A stretch of DNA of 64,000 nt from Opitutaceae bacterium (GTDB taxonomy: Bacteria; Verrucomicrobiota; Verrucomicrobiia; Opitutales; Opitutaceae): NCBI GenBank assembly GCA_016711225.1, contig JADJTK010000007.1:62001-126000 (forward strand), given 5' to 3'. Every line of letters starts with the position of its first letter. The stretch's first letter is position 1. This document shows, piece after piece, positions 17,482 through 26,395 of the stretch. The notes under the pieces were generated by a model. The model ran no database searches. It was not told the origin of the DNA and saw only the letters and a list, made by a program, of their open reading frames with translations. The position numbers and the translations under genes were made by a program.

Positions 17482-19632
17482 TCACGGTGAAGTGCCCCCG
17501 AGCCGCTGCCACAGCTCCTGCGCGGGACCATAACGCGGATCGAGGCGCAGCGCCTCCTGCACCACCGCCGCCCCCTCCTCCGTCCGGCCGAGAGCCAACA
17601 AGGCCACCGCCCGGGCAACGAGCAGTGGAGCGCTCGGGCCGTCGCGGCGCGCCGCCTCGTCGAACTGCGCCAGCGCCTCCGCCGGGCGCCTCACCACAAG
17701 CAGCGCATTACCGCAGTAGTAGTACGTCCCGGGGAAGTTCGGTTGCACTTCGAGTAGCGTTCGATACGTCGCCACCGCTTCCTCGGGCCGCTCGAGCGCG
17801 TAAAGCAGCCGGGCCGTGAGCGCCAGCGCCGGGCCGGAACGCGGATTGATCTGCACCGCCCTCTGCGCATGCGTCAACGCCTCCGCCACGCGCCCGAGCC
17901 GCTCGAGCACACCGCCAAACCCCAGGTGGGCCTCCGGCCAATCCGGGCGCAGCCGCAACGCCTCGGTGTATTCGCGAATTGCCTCCTCCGCTTCGCCCAA
18001 TCGCGCCTGCACATCGCCCAACCCGAGATGGGCCTCCGGCCAATCCGGGCGCAGCCGCAACACCGCCTGCCACGCCTGCCGCGCCTCCGGCAGCCGCCCG
18101 GCGCCCATCCGCGCCACCGCCACCACGATCCAGCCAAAAGCGGAGTCGGGGTCGAGCCGCTGGGCGGTCTCCGCTCGCTCCACCGCCAGCGCGAGCCGGC
18201 CGGATTGGAGATCGAGCCGGCTCAGGTTGCGCAACGTGTCGACATTCTGCGGATCCAACCGCATCGCCTCCGTGAGCAATGCGGAGGCCTCCTGGATCTC
18301 GCCCCGATCGAACAGCACCGCCGCGAGGTTGTTGTACGCTCGGGCATTGCTCGGCCATTGCCGCACCGTGTCGCGCCACAGATTCTCCGCCGAGGCATAG
18401 TCGCTGTTTCGCGCGAGGGTCCGCCCGCCGGCGGCCAGGACGGCAAGCACCAGCACCGCCACCACCACCCGGCGGTCCAGCCAGCGCCACAGGACGCCCG
18501 CCACCAGGGTAAGCACGCCCGCCAACGCCAGATACATGCGGTGCTCGCCCATCGTCTGCGTCGCCACCGGCACCACGCTGGAGGTCGGCGCCAAGACGGC
18601 GAAGAACAGCACCCCGGCGAACGCCGCCACCGCCCACCGGCGCAGCGCCACCAGGGTGAGAGCCAGCAGGGCGCCGATCAGCGCCAGTCCGGCGACGATC
18701 ACCCTCGTATCACGCGCCACATACATCCCGTAATCGAAAACAAGATCCCGCGGCCAGAAGACCAGGCCGAGGTAGCGCGGCAGCGCTTCGGCCTGCGTCG
18801 CCGCATAGGCTAAAGGCGACACGACCAGACCAAACCCCGCCGTGCCGCCCCGGCCGCGGGTACTCCAGACCAGGAAACCGAGAAGGATCCAGCCCGCCAT
18901 CAGCCCGGCATGGAGCCGCCACCGCCTGCGCCACGCCTCACGAAAACTCCCGGCAAAGAAAGTCCGGTCGTACAGCAGCGCCACGAGCGGGGCCGACACC
19001 ATCACCTCCTTACACGCCATGCCCGCCGCACAGACCACCACCGCGAACACGCCCCACCACCGGCCCCCGCGCTCCACCGTGGCCGCGCGCCCAACCGCCA
19101 GCAGCGTGAGCAGATAACAAAGCGACACCATCAGCTCCGTGCGCTGGGAGACATAGGTCACCGCCACGGTTTGGAGCGGATGCAGCGCCCAGAGAAAAGT
19201 CACTACTGCCGCAGCGCTCAGCGCGTCGTGCCGCAGGCGCTCCGGCACCACCGGCCGCGCCAACGTTTGCCGCAGCAGGGCAAACAGCGCCAAGGCCGCC
19301 AACGCGTGAAGCCCAGCATTGCCGAGGTGGTAACTCCAAACGGCGTCGCCGCTGATCGCGCGATTGATCGCAAAGCTGAGATTCGGCAACGGACGGCCGG
19401 CCACCGGCAATCCGTTCCTCGGCGGCGACAGCGGCCCGCTCAGCGGCCAAAGCGAGCGCACCGTCGGGTTGTCCATGACCGCCAGTTTGTCATCGAGCAC
19501 GAACGGCACATGCAGCGAGTTCCAGTACACCGTCCCCACGCCCAATACGAGCAGCAGCGCCACAAGCCACATGCGGAGCGCTCGTGGTCCGGCGCGCTCA
19601 AGGGCGATGGTCGATGAAACCGGTTCGTTCAC
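17482..19632 (-). CDS. GT-C-like membrane protein with C-terminal TPR repeats (paralog 2)
   Basis: This 716-residue protein begins MNEPVSSTIALERAG, followed by a multi-pass membrane domain. The first-loop motif VPFVLDDKLAVMDNPTVRSL matches the TMTC/PMT-like acidic pair. Hydrophobic helices continue to about residue 420. The remaining ~290 residues are at least eight TPR units, with near-identical adjacent units ALRLRPDWPEAHLG repeated, showing recent internal duplication. Its order and many motifs (SLWPLSGPL, PTSS-VPVATQTM-EHRMYL) match the neighbouring paralog at 15093-17246. Function is unproven; a membrane glycosyltransferase modifying exported proteins is the best family-based guess. Confidence 0.82.
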   Translation of the reverse strand: MNEPVSSTIALERAGPRALRMWLVALLLVLGVGTVYWNSLHVPFVLDDKLAVMDNPTVRSLWPLSGPLSPPRNGLPVAGRPLPNLSFAINRAISGDAVWSYHLGNAGLHALAALALFALLRQTLARPVVPERLRHDALSAAAVVTFLWALHPLQTVAVTYVSQRTELMVSLCYLLTLLAVGRAATVERGGRWWGVFAVVVCAAGMACKEVMVSAPLVALLYDRTFFAGSFREAWRRRWRLHAGLMAGWILLGFLVWSTRGRGGTAGFGLVVSPLAYAATQAEALPRYLGLVFWPRDLVFDYGMYVARDTRVIVAGLALIGALLALTLVALRRWAVAAFAGVLFFAVLAPTSSVVPVATQTMGEHRMYLALAGVLTLVAGVLWRWLDRRVVVAVLVLAVLAAGGRTLARNSDYASAENLWRDTVRQWPSNARAYNNLAAVLFDRGEIQEASALLTEAMRLDPQNVDTLRNLSRLDLQSGRLALAVERAETAQRLDPDSAFGWIVVAVARMGAGRLPEARQAWQAVLRLRPDWPEAHLGLGDVQARLGEAEEAIREYTEALRLRPDWPEAHLGFGGVLERLGRVAEALTHAQRAVQINPRSGPALALTARLLYALERPEEAVATYRTLLEVQPNFPGTYYYCGNALLVVRRPAEALAQFDEAARRDGPSAPLLVARAVALLALGRTEEGAAVVQEALRLDPRYGPAQELWQRLGGTSP

Positions 19633-19954
19633 GGTGGCTCCGAAAATCGCCCGGCGCCGCCCACCGAATCAACCCGCAAAGCACCGCAAGTCCGCGCCCA
19701 CTGCGGAGCCATAGGTGCGCACGGCGGATCCGCAAGGACTGGATCGGCCCTCACGTCGCCAACCGGCGCCCACACAAGCGCGACCACCCCCTACCCGGCT
19801 CGGCCAGAATGACCAGCCCGCTTTGGTCGCGGCCATAATGAACCGCCTACCGCACGAATCGACCGTCTGTCATGACACCCTTTGAACACCATTTGCCAAG
19901 TACTAGGCATGAAGCGCCCCCCCACCACACATCGTTACAACTGATCACCCTGCC
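19633..19954. other. Divergent intergenic region, candidate promoters only
   Basis: This 322-base region lies between the minus-strand GT-C/TPR gene and the plus-strand secreted protein. It should hold both promoters. The part nearest 19955 (about 19860-19950) is visibly richer in A and T than the surroundings, but no pair of -35/-10 hexamers with proper spacing could be assigned. No repeat family or small gene was recognised. Confidence 0.4.
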
Positions 19955-22900
19955 ATGAATCGCTTATTATCATCATCATTGAGCATCATGGGGCGTGTCT
20001 TCGTTGCGTTGTTGGCCTGCGGCATACTCCCGGCTACCCCAATACATGCCGGAATCCCGCTTGGGCCAACACCTGCAGACGCAGCTCTCCCCATCGCAGT
20101 CGACAACTCGAAGCTCCCGTTCTTCCCCCCCCTGCGTTACAAGGGCTATCTGGAGTCCGCCAACGCCTTCGCGGCGACCTACTTCCAGATGACCCACGAG
20201 GTCGCACGCTCTCGGCGCTGGACTGCCGCACAAACGGCCGAGGGAGTCCTCTCGCCAAAGTGGACCTACAATTTCGCCAATCAGGGCCGGGATTCTGGTG
20301 TCGCGATCGCGGATGTCTACCGAATCCTGATGCAGCACGGCGCCGCCAGCTGGGCAGCGTTTCCTTACAACGGATCTACCCCCAGTGATCCGGTCAGCTA
20401 CACCGAGTGGTGCACGGCGTTTCCCGTTTGGCAGGACGCCCTGCAGTACCGTACCGATCTGGTCGGCGCCGTAAGTTTCGGTGCATCCGACACTCCCACC
20501 CCAATCAAAGGGCCCGCAAGCGCAGGACTACTGCCGATGAAGCGGCTACTGCAGCAAGGCCACGTGCTGTTGGCTCAAACACGACTGGGGACCACCATCA
20601 ACGGATTCCTGCTCTTCAGCACCGAGACCGACCGCCTCCGCCCGTGCCTAATCGTAGGATACGACGATACGAAGTGGTACGATGTCAACAGCAACGGACT
20701 GAAGGAGCCAAGTGAACTCGGTGCATTCAAGGTGCTACGCCTGGACAACTACGACTATGACCCAAGCGGCGACGACTACATCTGGATCGCCTACGACGCA
20801 CTCAACAAGGTGCCCTCCGGCGCGACCTATGCGCCGTTTATGATCGGAGCCCTCAACCCGCCCAACCGCACCTTCGCCTTTGATGGTCGTTGCGCCTACT
20901 GGATCAACGCGAGATCCGCCTCGAAGCCGAAACTGCTGGCCTGGGTCACGCTTGAACCCACCAGTCGAGCCGCCGAGCTATCCTTCGGAGTATCGTCCAC
21001 CGGGGAAACATCACCTACGATGTCATGGAGACCTGTCGTCCCGAACATGGACGAAACCGACAAGACCCTCGGCAACACCGGCACCAACCACAATCTAGTC
21101 TTCGACCTGACGGATCTTGCCGATAACAGCCAAGTGATCGATGGCACGGCAAAGCGCTGGTACGTCTCCGGGAAATCCGGCGCCATACGCACCTTCGGAC
21201 TCATCGCCCCAGAGACCGGAATGATGATCGCCGACTACTCATCCGCCAGCTTCAATCCCCACCGGAGCGGAACTGGCAACACAACCACCTACTCGGTTGA
21301 CGCTACCCCGGTCCCCGGTACCGCCACCGCCCAGAAGACCTGGAGCATAGGCCCGGCACTCCCGACCGCACGCACTGGCACCGAGTACGTTTCCTCGGGC
21401 GGCACGATCTACGGCTATGGCGGCACCACTACACCAATCGGTAACGGTGCCACCGTGATCACCTTCGATCCCGGCAGCGGCACCTGGAAATCACACCCCT
21501 CGTCGGAACAGGTTTCTGCCTACATGAAGATGGTGTCCCTTGATGGGCAAAATTTCAGACTTGGGGGCGAATACTCCGCAACGGTCAACGCACTATCCGC
21601 CGTACCGTCTTCAGGTTGGACCAATTGCGCATCCCTTCTGCAGCAACGCGAAGGCATGGGGGCGGCCGCACTCACCGGCCGACTCTACGTCTTCGGTGGC
21701 GCCATCACCAAGGGCATCAAACCGACGACGTATCAGCCCGACCGGAAAGCCGTCTCAAAATCGATGGAGATCTATGACCCGGCTGCCGACAAATGGGCCG
21801 CCTCGGCCGCTGCGCTGCAAGTGGCGCGCTACCTTCCGGCCACCGCCGTTGCCCAAGGCAAAATCTACGCCATCGGCGGTCACGCGAGCGCCAACACCAA
21901 CGACTGGCTCATCAGCGACGAGCTCATCGACAGCGTCGAGGAATTCGATCCGGCGCGGGGCACCTGGCGCATCGTCACGAGGCTCCCCGTCCCCTTCGAG
22001 GTCATTGGAGCAGCCACGGTTGGCGACGACATCTACGTGCTCGCTGCCCTCACCGACTATACGATCGCCGAGGCACAACCCGTCCTCTGGAAGTACTCCC
22101 CGGCAACAGGAGCGTGGTCACATGAAGCCACCCTGCCCACTGCACGCTACGACCTCGGCATGGTCGCCTTGGGCAGCAAGCTCTACTTCCTCGGCGGCAC
22201 CGCCGCAGGCAACCACGCCTGCGATGTTGTCGAGGTGTTCGACACCGCGGTCGCCAGTATCCCAGTGCCGGCTCTCTTGCCGAGAGGCGTGATCGACGCA
22301 CCCGCGGCCAGCCAAAATCCGATCAGCGGCACGACAACGGTCATGGGCTGGTTCCTCGATCCTCGTGGCGTCTCCAAACTCGAAGTCCTCGTCGACGGAG
22401 TCATACTCGGACAGGCCACCACCGGCATCGCGCGGCCCGACGTCTTCAACGCCTACCCCGGCTATGCCAACTGCTACTCCGGCTTCACCTTTGGGCTGAG
22501 CACAACACAGCTCAAGGACGGCGCCCATACGCTACTGGTTCGCGCCACAACCCCCACAGGCGTGCAGACGACCGTCGGGAGCCGGACCTTCAGCACGAAG
22601 CTGCCCCCACTCGGCTCCCTCGACTATCCCTTCGGTCCGGAAGTCGATGCTATCACCACGGTCTCGGGCTGGTTCCTCAACTCGGGGGGAGTCGACAAGA
22701 TCGAGGTCCTGCTCGACAGCAAAGTGGTCGGCACGGCCACCTATGGGCTGGGGCGTGCGGATGTGCTTAAGAGTTACCCAGGCTACGGAAACGGGAACGC
22801 CGGCTTCAGGTTCCTGCTCGACACCGCAACCATGGAGGCCCGCAGCTACACGTTGGCCCTTCGCGCCATCGCCAAAGACGGGACGAGCACGACCTTCGCG

Positions 22901-23596
22901 CAACGCACAATCTCGCACACGACTCCACCGACAGCCCGTGGCAACCTCGAAACCCCCAAGGCCGGCACCGTCGATGGCACGATCAACGCGACCGGATGGT
23001 TCCTGGCACCGAGTGGCGTCTCCAAGATCGAGGTGCTGATCAACGGCGAAGTGGCCCACGAAGCCATCGTGAGCAACGCGACCTGGGGGTTACCCCGAGC
23101 CGACGTTCTCTCCGCCTACCCCGGCTACAAGGACGCCAACGGTGGCTTCCGCTTCCAGCTCGAGACGAAATGGTTGAGGGACGTCAGATACTCACTATCC
23201 ATCCGCGCCACCGCCAAGGACGGTACCCAGACAACCTTCGGTCAGCGCGAACTCAAACCATTGAGGCCCCTCCGTTTCGGCATCGAAGCACCGGACTTCT
23301 CGAAGATTCCCACGGGGACGGTTGTTTTCAAGGGGTGGGTTCTCAACCGATTCCCTCCGACCTATGAGGTGTACGCGATGCTCGACGGCAACCGCATCGA
23401 TGGTTTTCAAATCCGAATCCCGCGTCCGGACATCGACACGACGTACCCAGAGTACAAGAACCCAAACGCCGGCTTCTCGCTATCTCTGGACACCCGCCAA
23501 CTCAGCAACGGTCACCACGTGATCTACTTCTATGAGATCAACAGTATGGCGCAGCGGAGCTTCATCGGCTTCAACACGTTCACCGTGAACAACTGA
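19955..23596 (+). CDS. Large secreted protein: papain-like fold, kelch repeats, four Ig-like repeats
   Basis: This 1213-residue exported protein has a signal peptide ending near IHAG (residue ~32). Residues ~55-300 resemble a C1-type peptidase fold: ANAFAATYF replaces the usual cysteine helix and CLIVGYDD replaces the H-x-VGYD block. The catalytic Cys and His appear absent, so it is probably inactive. Residues ~455-770 hold kelch-type repeats (ALTGRLYVFGGA, VAQGKIYAIGGH, ALGSKLYFLGGT), implying a beta-propeller. Residues ~775-1213 are four ~105-residue Ig-like repeats with the motif GWFL-GV-K-EVL-DG, R-DV-AYPGY and GF-F-LDT. Base composition is less GC-biased than in neighbours. A surface adhesion or binding role is inferred. 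It is monocistronic, with a terminator 25 bases after the stop. Confidence 0.85.
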   Translation: MNRLLSSSLSIMGRVFVALLACGILPATPIHAGIPLGPTPADAALPIAVDNSKLPFFPPLRYKGYLESANAFAATYFQMTHEVARSRRWTAAQTAEGVLSPKWTYNFANQGRDSGVAIADVYRILMQHGAASWAAFPYNGSTPSDPVSYTEWCTAFPVWQDALQYRTDLVGAVSFGASDTPTPIKGPASAGLLPMKRLLQQGHVLLAQTRLGTTINGFLLFSTETDRLRPCLIVGYDDTKWYDVNSNGLKEPSELGAFKVLRLDNYDYDPSGDDYIWIAYDALNKVPSGATYAPFMIGALNPPNRTFAFDGRCAYWINARSASKPKLLAWVTLEPTSRAAELSFGVSSTGETSPTMSWRPVVPNMDETDKTLGNTGTNHNLVFDLTDLADNSQVIDGTAKRWYVSGKSGAIRTFGLIAPETGMMIADYSSASFNPHRSGTGNTTTYSVDATPVPGTATAQKTWSIGPALPTARTGTEYVSSGGTIYGYGGTTTPIGNGATVITFDPGSGTWKSHPSSEQVSAYMKMVSLDGQNFRLGGEYSATVNALSAVPSSGWTNCASLLQQREGMGAAALTGRLYVFGGAITKGIKPTTYQPDRKAVSKSMEIYDPAADKWAASAAALQVARYLPATAVAQGKIYAIGGHASANTNDWLISDELIDSVEEFDPARGTWRIVTRLPVPFEVIGAATVGDDIYVLAALTDYTIAEAQPVLWKYSPATGAWSHEATLPTARYDLGMVALGSKLYFLGGTAAGNHACDVVEVFDTAVASIPVPALLPRGVIDAPAASQNPISGTTTVMGWFLDPRGVSKLEVLVDGVILGQATTGIARPDVFNAYPGYANCYSGFTFGLSTTQLKDGAHTLLVRATTPTGVQTTVGSRTFSTKLPPLGSLDYPFGPEVDAITTVSGWFLNSGGVDKIEVLLDSKVVGTATYGLGRADVLKSYPGYGNGNAGFRFLLDTATMEARSYTLALRAIAKDGTSTTFAQRTISHTTPPTARGNLETPKAGTVDGTINATGWFLAPSGVSKIEVLINGEVAHEAIVSNATWGLPRADVLSAYPGYKDANGGFRFQLETKWLRDVRYSLSIRATAKDGTQTTFGQRELKPLRPLRFGIEAPDFSKIPTGTVVFKGWVLNRFPPTYEVYAMLDGNRIDGFQIRIPRPDIDTTYPEYKNPNAGFSLSLDTRQLSNGHHVIYFYEINSMAQRSFIGFNTFTVNN

Positions 23597-23620
23597 CCGT
23601 TCCTGCATCGTGACTCATTC

Positions 23621-23649
23621 AAGGCGGACGGCACCACCGTCCGCCTTTT
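23621..23649 (+). terminator. Rho-independent terminator of the large secreted-protein gene
   Basis: An 11-base stem (AAGGCGGACGG pairing with CCGTCCGCCTT) closes a CACCA loop and runs into TTTT. It sits 25 bases past the stop codon at 23596. This is the clearest intrinsic terminator in the window. The A/T symmetry means it could also serve minus-strand transcripts coming from rsmD. Confidence 0.9.
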
Positions 23650-23880
23650 CTACGTTAGCGTCGCTGCGGGTGCCCATTTCCCTGTCCCTTCGTCCACCTC
23701 AAGGAGCCGTGTCGAGCACCCCGAGCGATCACGTTCGTCCCAAGATCCACTACCGCATCGGCCGCGACGCCGAGCAAGACGCCTCGATGGAGCGCACGGC
23801 AACACGATCACCGTACCGGCTACAAATTGGCCCATGCTGCATCTTCCTCTGGAGTCATCCAGTCCTTGGCCTGTGTCGCC

Positions 23881-24453
23881 TCAGCCCGCCACCACGCGCC
23901 GGTAGAAACACGCCGACGCCTCACGCGGGCCGCCGCCAAGGCGCTTCACGAGTTCCCATCCAGGCTCGGCGAGCTGCAGTTCACCAGGCATCTCGAATAC
24001 CACCAACCCGTCGCCCCCGGGCACCAGCAGTCGGTCGAACTGGGCGAAAAACCGCGCAGGCTGCTGCCCGATGATCGCATACGGCGGATCGGCGAAGATC
24101 AGCCCGGCCCGCGCGTCGCCAACTGGCGACCACGCGAGCGCGTCGGCTTTCGTCACCACACAGGCACCGGCGTCGGCCTGCAGGCTCTTCGCCACCGCGG
24201 CCAGGTTGATGCGCAGGCACTCGAGGGCCTCACGCCCCTGCTCGACAAACACCCCGCCACTCGCCCCGCGGCTCCACGCCTCAAGCCCGTACGAGCCGCT
24301 GCCGGCGAAGAGGTCGACAAAGCGCACGCCGACGGCCCGCGCCCCGAGACTGGAGAAAACCGACTGCCGCAACCGGTCCATGGCCGGCCGGGTGGCGTCG
24401 CCTTTCGGGACGCGCAAGGGGATGCCGCGGGCGTTGCCTCCGGTAATACGCAT
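23881..24453 (-). CDS. rsmD: 16S rRNA (guanine966-N2)-methyltransferase RsmD
   Basis: RsmD uses S-adenosylmethionine to methylate G966 of 16S rRNA. The 190-residue protein has the family start MRITGGNARGIPL and TRPAMDRLRQSVFSSL. The SAM-binding motif is FVDLFAGSGSYGLEAWSRGA and the N6/N2-methyltransferase motif is DPPYA. The ATG at 24453 was chosen because it precedes the conserved N-terminus; the open frame upstream is non-conserved and crosses a repeat pair. The length fits the family (~180-200). It stands alone on the minus strand. Confidence 0.93.
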   Translation of the reverse strand: MRITGGNARGIPLRVPKGDATRPAMDRLRQSVFSSLGARAVGVRFVDLFAGSGSYGLEAWSRGASGGVFVEQGREALECLRINLAAVAKSLQADAGACVVTKADALAWSPVGDARAGLIFADPPYAIIGQQPARFFAQFDRLLVPGGDGLVVFEMPGELQLAEPGWELVKRLGGGPREASACFYRRVVAG

Positions 24454-24522
24454 ACTCCAGCCAAACCCGCCCGACCCGGCGGCACAAGCCCGGGAACGCG
24501 GTGTTGCACCGTATGCCCCCCC

Positions 24523-24621
24523 GTGGCGCAGGCCTCCGTGCCTGCGATTTTTAACGCGGCCTGCACGCAGGCCATGCGCGCCTACAATCCCGAAGCTCGC
24601 AGGCACGGAGTCCTGCGCCAC
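24523..24621. repeat. Paired inverted REP-like repeat (REPIN-type, GTGGCGCAGG family)
   Basis: Two 25-base arms, 24523-24547 (starts GTGGCGCAGGCCTCCG) and 24597-24621, are reverse complements with one mismatch. A smaller palindrome, GGCCTGCACGCAGGCC, lies between them near 24558-24573. The unit lies between the rsmD start and the next plus-strand gene. Confidence 0.88.
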
Positions 24622-24844
24622 CGCCCAACCGATCTCTTCGGACGCCCCACACCTCCCCGTCCATCCAACGACACGACAGGACCATTCACCCGCCTTTTCG
24701 ACCATCGGCCACCCCGCCTCCACATCACGATTGCTTCTGCCCCGGGAGATCGTTAGCCCACTGACCAACCGACAGGCACCGCGATTCCGGCCCGACTCTG
24801 GAACCGCTCCCGTTGCCCCGGTCCTACACACTCAACTGCGTTCG

Positions 24845-26395
24845 ATGAACCTGCCCAGGCAAAGGTGGCTGATGGCTCTGCTTTGTCTCGTGGCGCCCGC
24901 ATGGATGCGGGCGACCGACGAGAACCTGTGGCCGTTGCGCACGACCCAGGAAGCGACCGACGGCAGCGAGGCCCACACCAGCGCGCTGGGCCCGTTGTTT
25001 TTCGACGACCGCCTGCCCGACCGCCAAGAGTCCGGCCTGCGCCCGCTCTTCCTGCACCGCGCGTTCACCGACAGTACGCGCATGCAGGACTATGTTTTCT
25101 TCCCCGTTTTCTTCCGGGAAAGCCACGAGGCCAACACCCGCTGGAGTATCCTCTCTCTGATCAACTTCGACCGTCGGGTCGAGCCCGCCAGCGTTTCCGC
25201 CACAGCTGGAAACCCGGCCCGCCCGGCCACTCCGTCTGACGCCTCGGAAGCCTTCGATCTGTGGCCCTTCTACTTTTCGCGCCAGACTGGTGACCCCGCC
25301 ACCAGCTACCGCGCGGTCCTGCCGTTGTACGGCACAATCAAGCGCCGCTTCGGCAACGACCGCATCGATTTCACCCTCTTCCCCCTCTACAGCCGCTGGC
25401 AGAAGGATGAGCGCGTGGAGACCGATTGGCTCTGGCCCTTCGTGCGAGAGATTCACGGCGGCGGCGAATCCGGCTTCGCCCTCTGGCCTCTGTATGGCGA
25501 ACGCGCGAAGAACGTGGGCGCGACCGCCAATTCCCGCTTCATCCTCTGGCCCTTCTGGCTGCAACGCGACCGCCAGGTCGAAGGCGGCACCGACCGCTTC
25601 CGCGCCCTGTTCCCGTTCTACTCCGAACGCCACTCGCCCACCCTGCGCGACACGAGCACCCTGCTCTTCTTCGGCACCACCCACGCCACCGCGCCGGTCG
25701 CCTACGACGAGACGCGCTACTTTTGGCCGTTCTTCGTGCAAGGCCACGGCGCCGACGGCCGGCGGACCAACCGGTGGGCTCCCTTCTACACTCGTTCCGT
25801 GAAGCCCACCGGCGACACCAAGAGCTGGGTACTCTGGCCGCTGTACCGGGAGGCCAACTGGACCGACGCCGGCCTCGCCCAGCGCAAGACCCAGTTCCTC
25901 TATTTCGTCTACTGGAACCTCGACCAGCGCGACCCGCTCCGTCCCGCGGCCGCCCACGCTTCCAAAACACACCTCTGGCCCTTGTTCAGCGCTTGGGACA
26001 ACGGCGCCGGCCGCCGCCAAGTCCAGCTGCTCAGCCCGTTCGAGGTCTTCTATCCGCACGACTCCGAGGTCCGCACGCTCTGGTCGCCGCTCTTTGCCCT
26101 CTATCGTTCCGACCGCCGTTCAACCGACGCCGTGCGCACCTCCTTCCTCTTCGACTGTGTGACCTATCGGCGGGAGGCCTCCAACTGGCGCCTGGACCTC
26201 GGCCCGCTAGGCCGTGTCTCCCGCACTGGAGGGCGTACCCGTTTTTCGCTCCTCCCGGCGCTCTTCTCCCGCCCTTCCTCCCCTCCTTCTCCTGCTGCTT
26301 CTCCTTCTCCGGCTCCCCTTCCTTCGTCCCTCGCATCCGGCACCCCCGCTGCTGCAACCGTTCCCGCCCCGGCGCCCGCGCCCGGCCCATCATGA
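24845..26395 (+). CDS. Hypothetical exported protein with LWP-(F/L)-Y aromatic repeats
   Basis: I do not recognise a named family. The 516-residue product has a signal peptide (about residues 1-23, MALLCLVAPAWMRA). It contains many spaced repeats of the type LWP-F/L-Y, FPLYSRW, LFPFYSER, WPFFVQG and WAPFY, each ~35-45 residues apart, which suggests a repetitive beta-rich envelope protein. The C-terminal ~45 residues are Pro/Ser/Ala-rich and encoded by a low-complexity TTCTCC-type repeat. The stop overlaps the start of an MlaE permease gene by four bases (ATGA), so it is probably co-expressed with the second MCE operon. A link to outer-membrane lipid transport is inferred from position only. 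Confidence 0.75.
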   Translation: MNLPRQRWLMALLCLVAPAWMRATDENLWPLRTTQEATDGSEAHTSALGPLFFDDRLPDRQESGLRPLFLHRAFTDSTRMQDYVFFPVFFRESHEANTRWSILSLINFDRRVEPASVSATAGNPARPATPSDASEAFDLWPFYFSRQTGDPATSYRAVLPLYGTIKRRFGNDRIDFTLFPLYSRWQKDERVETDWLWPFVREIHGGGESGFALWPLYGERAKNVGATANSRFILWPFWLQRDRQVEGGTDRFRALFPFYSERHSPTLRDTSTLLFFGTTHATAPVAYDETRYFWPFFVQGHGADGRRTNRWAPFYTRSVKPTGDTKSWVLWPLYREANWTDAGLAQRKTQFLYFVYWNLDQRDPLRPAAAHASKTHLWPLFSAWDNGAGRRQVQLLSPFEVFYPHDSEVRTLWSPLFALYRSDRRSTDAVRTSFLFDCVTYRREASNWRLDLGPLGRVSRTGGRTRFSLLPALFSRPSSPPSPAASPSPAPLPSSLASGTPAAATVPAPAPAPGPS

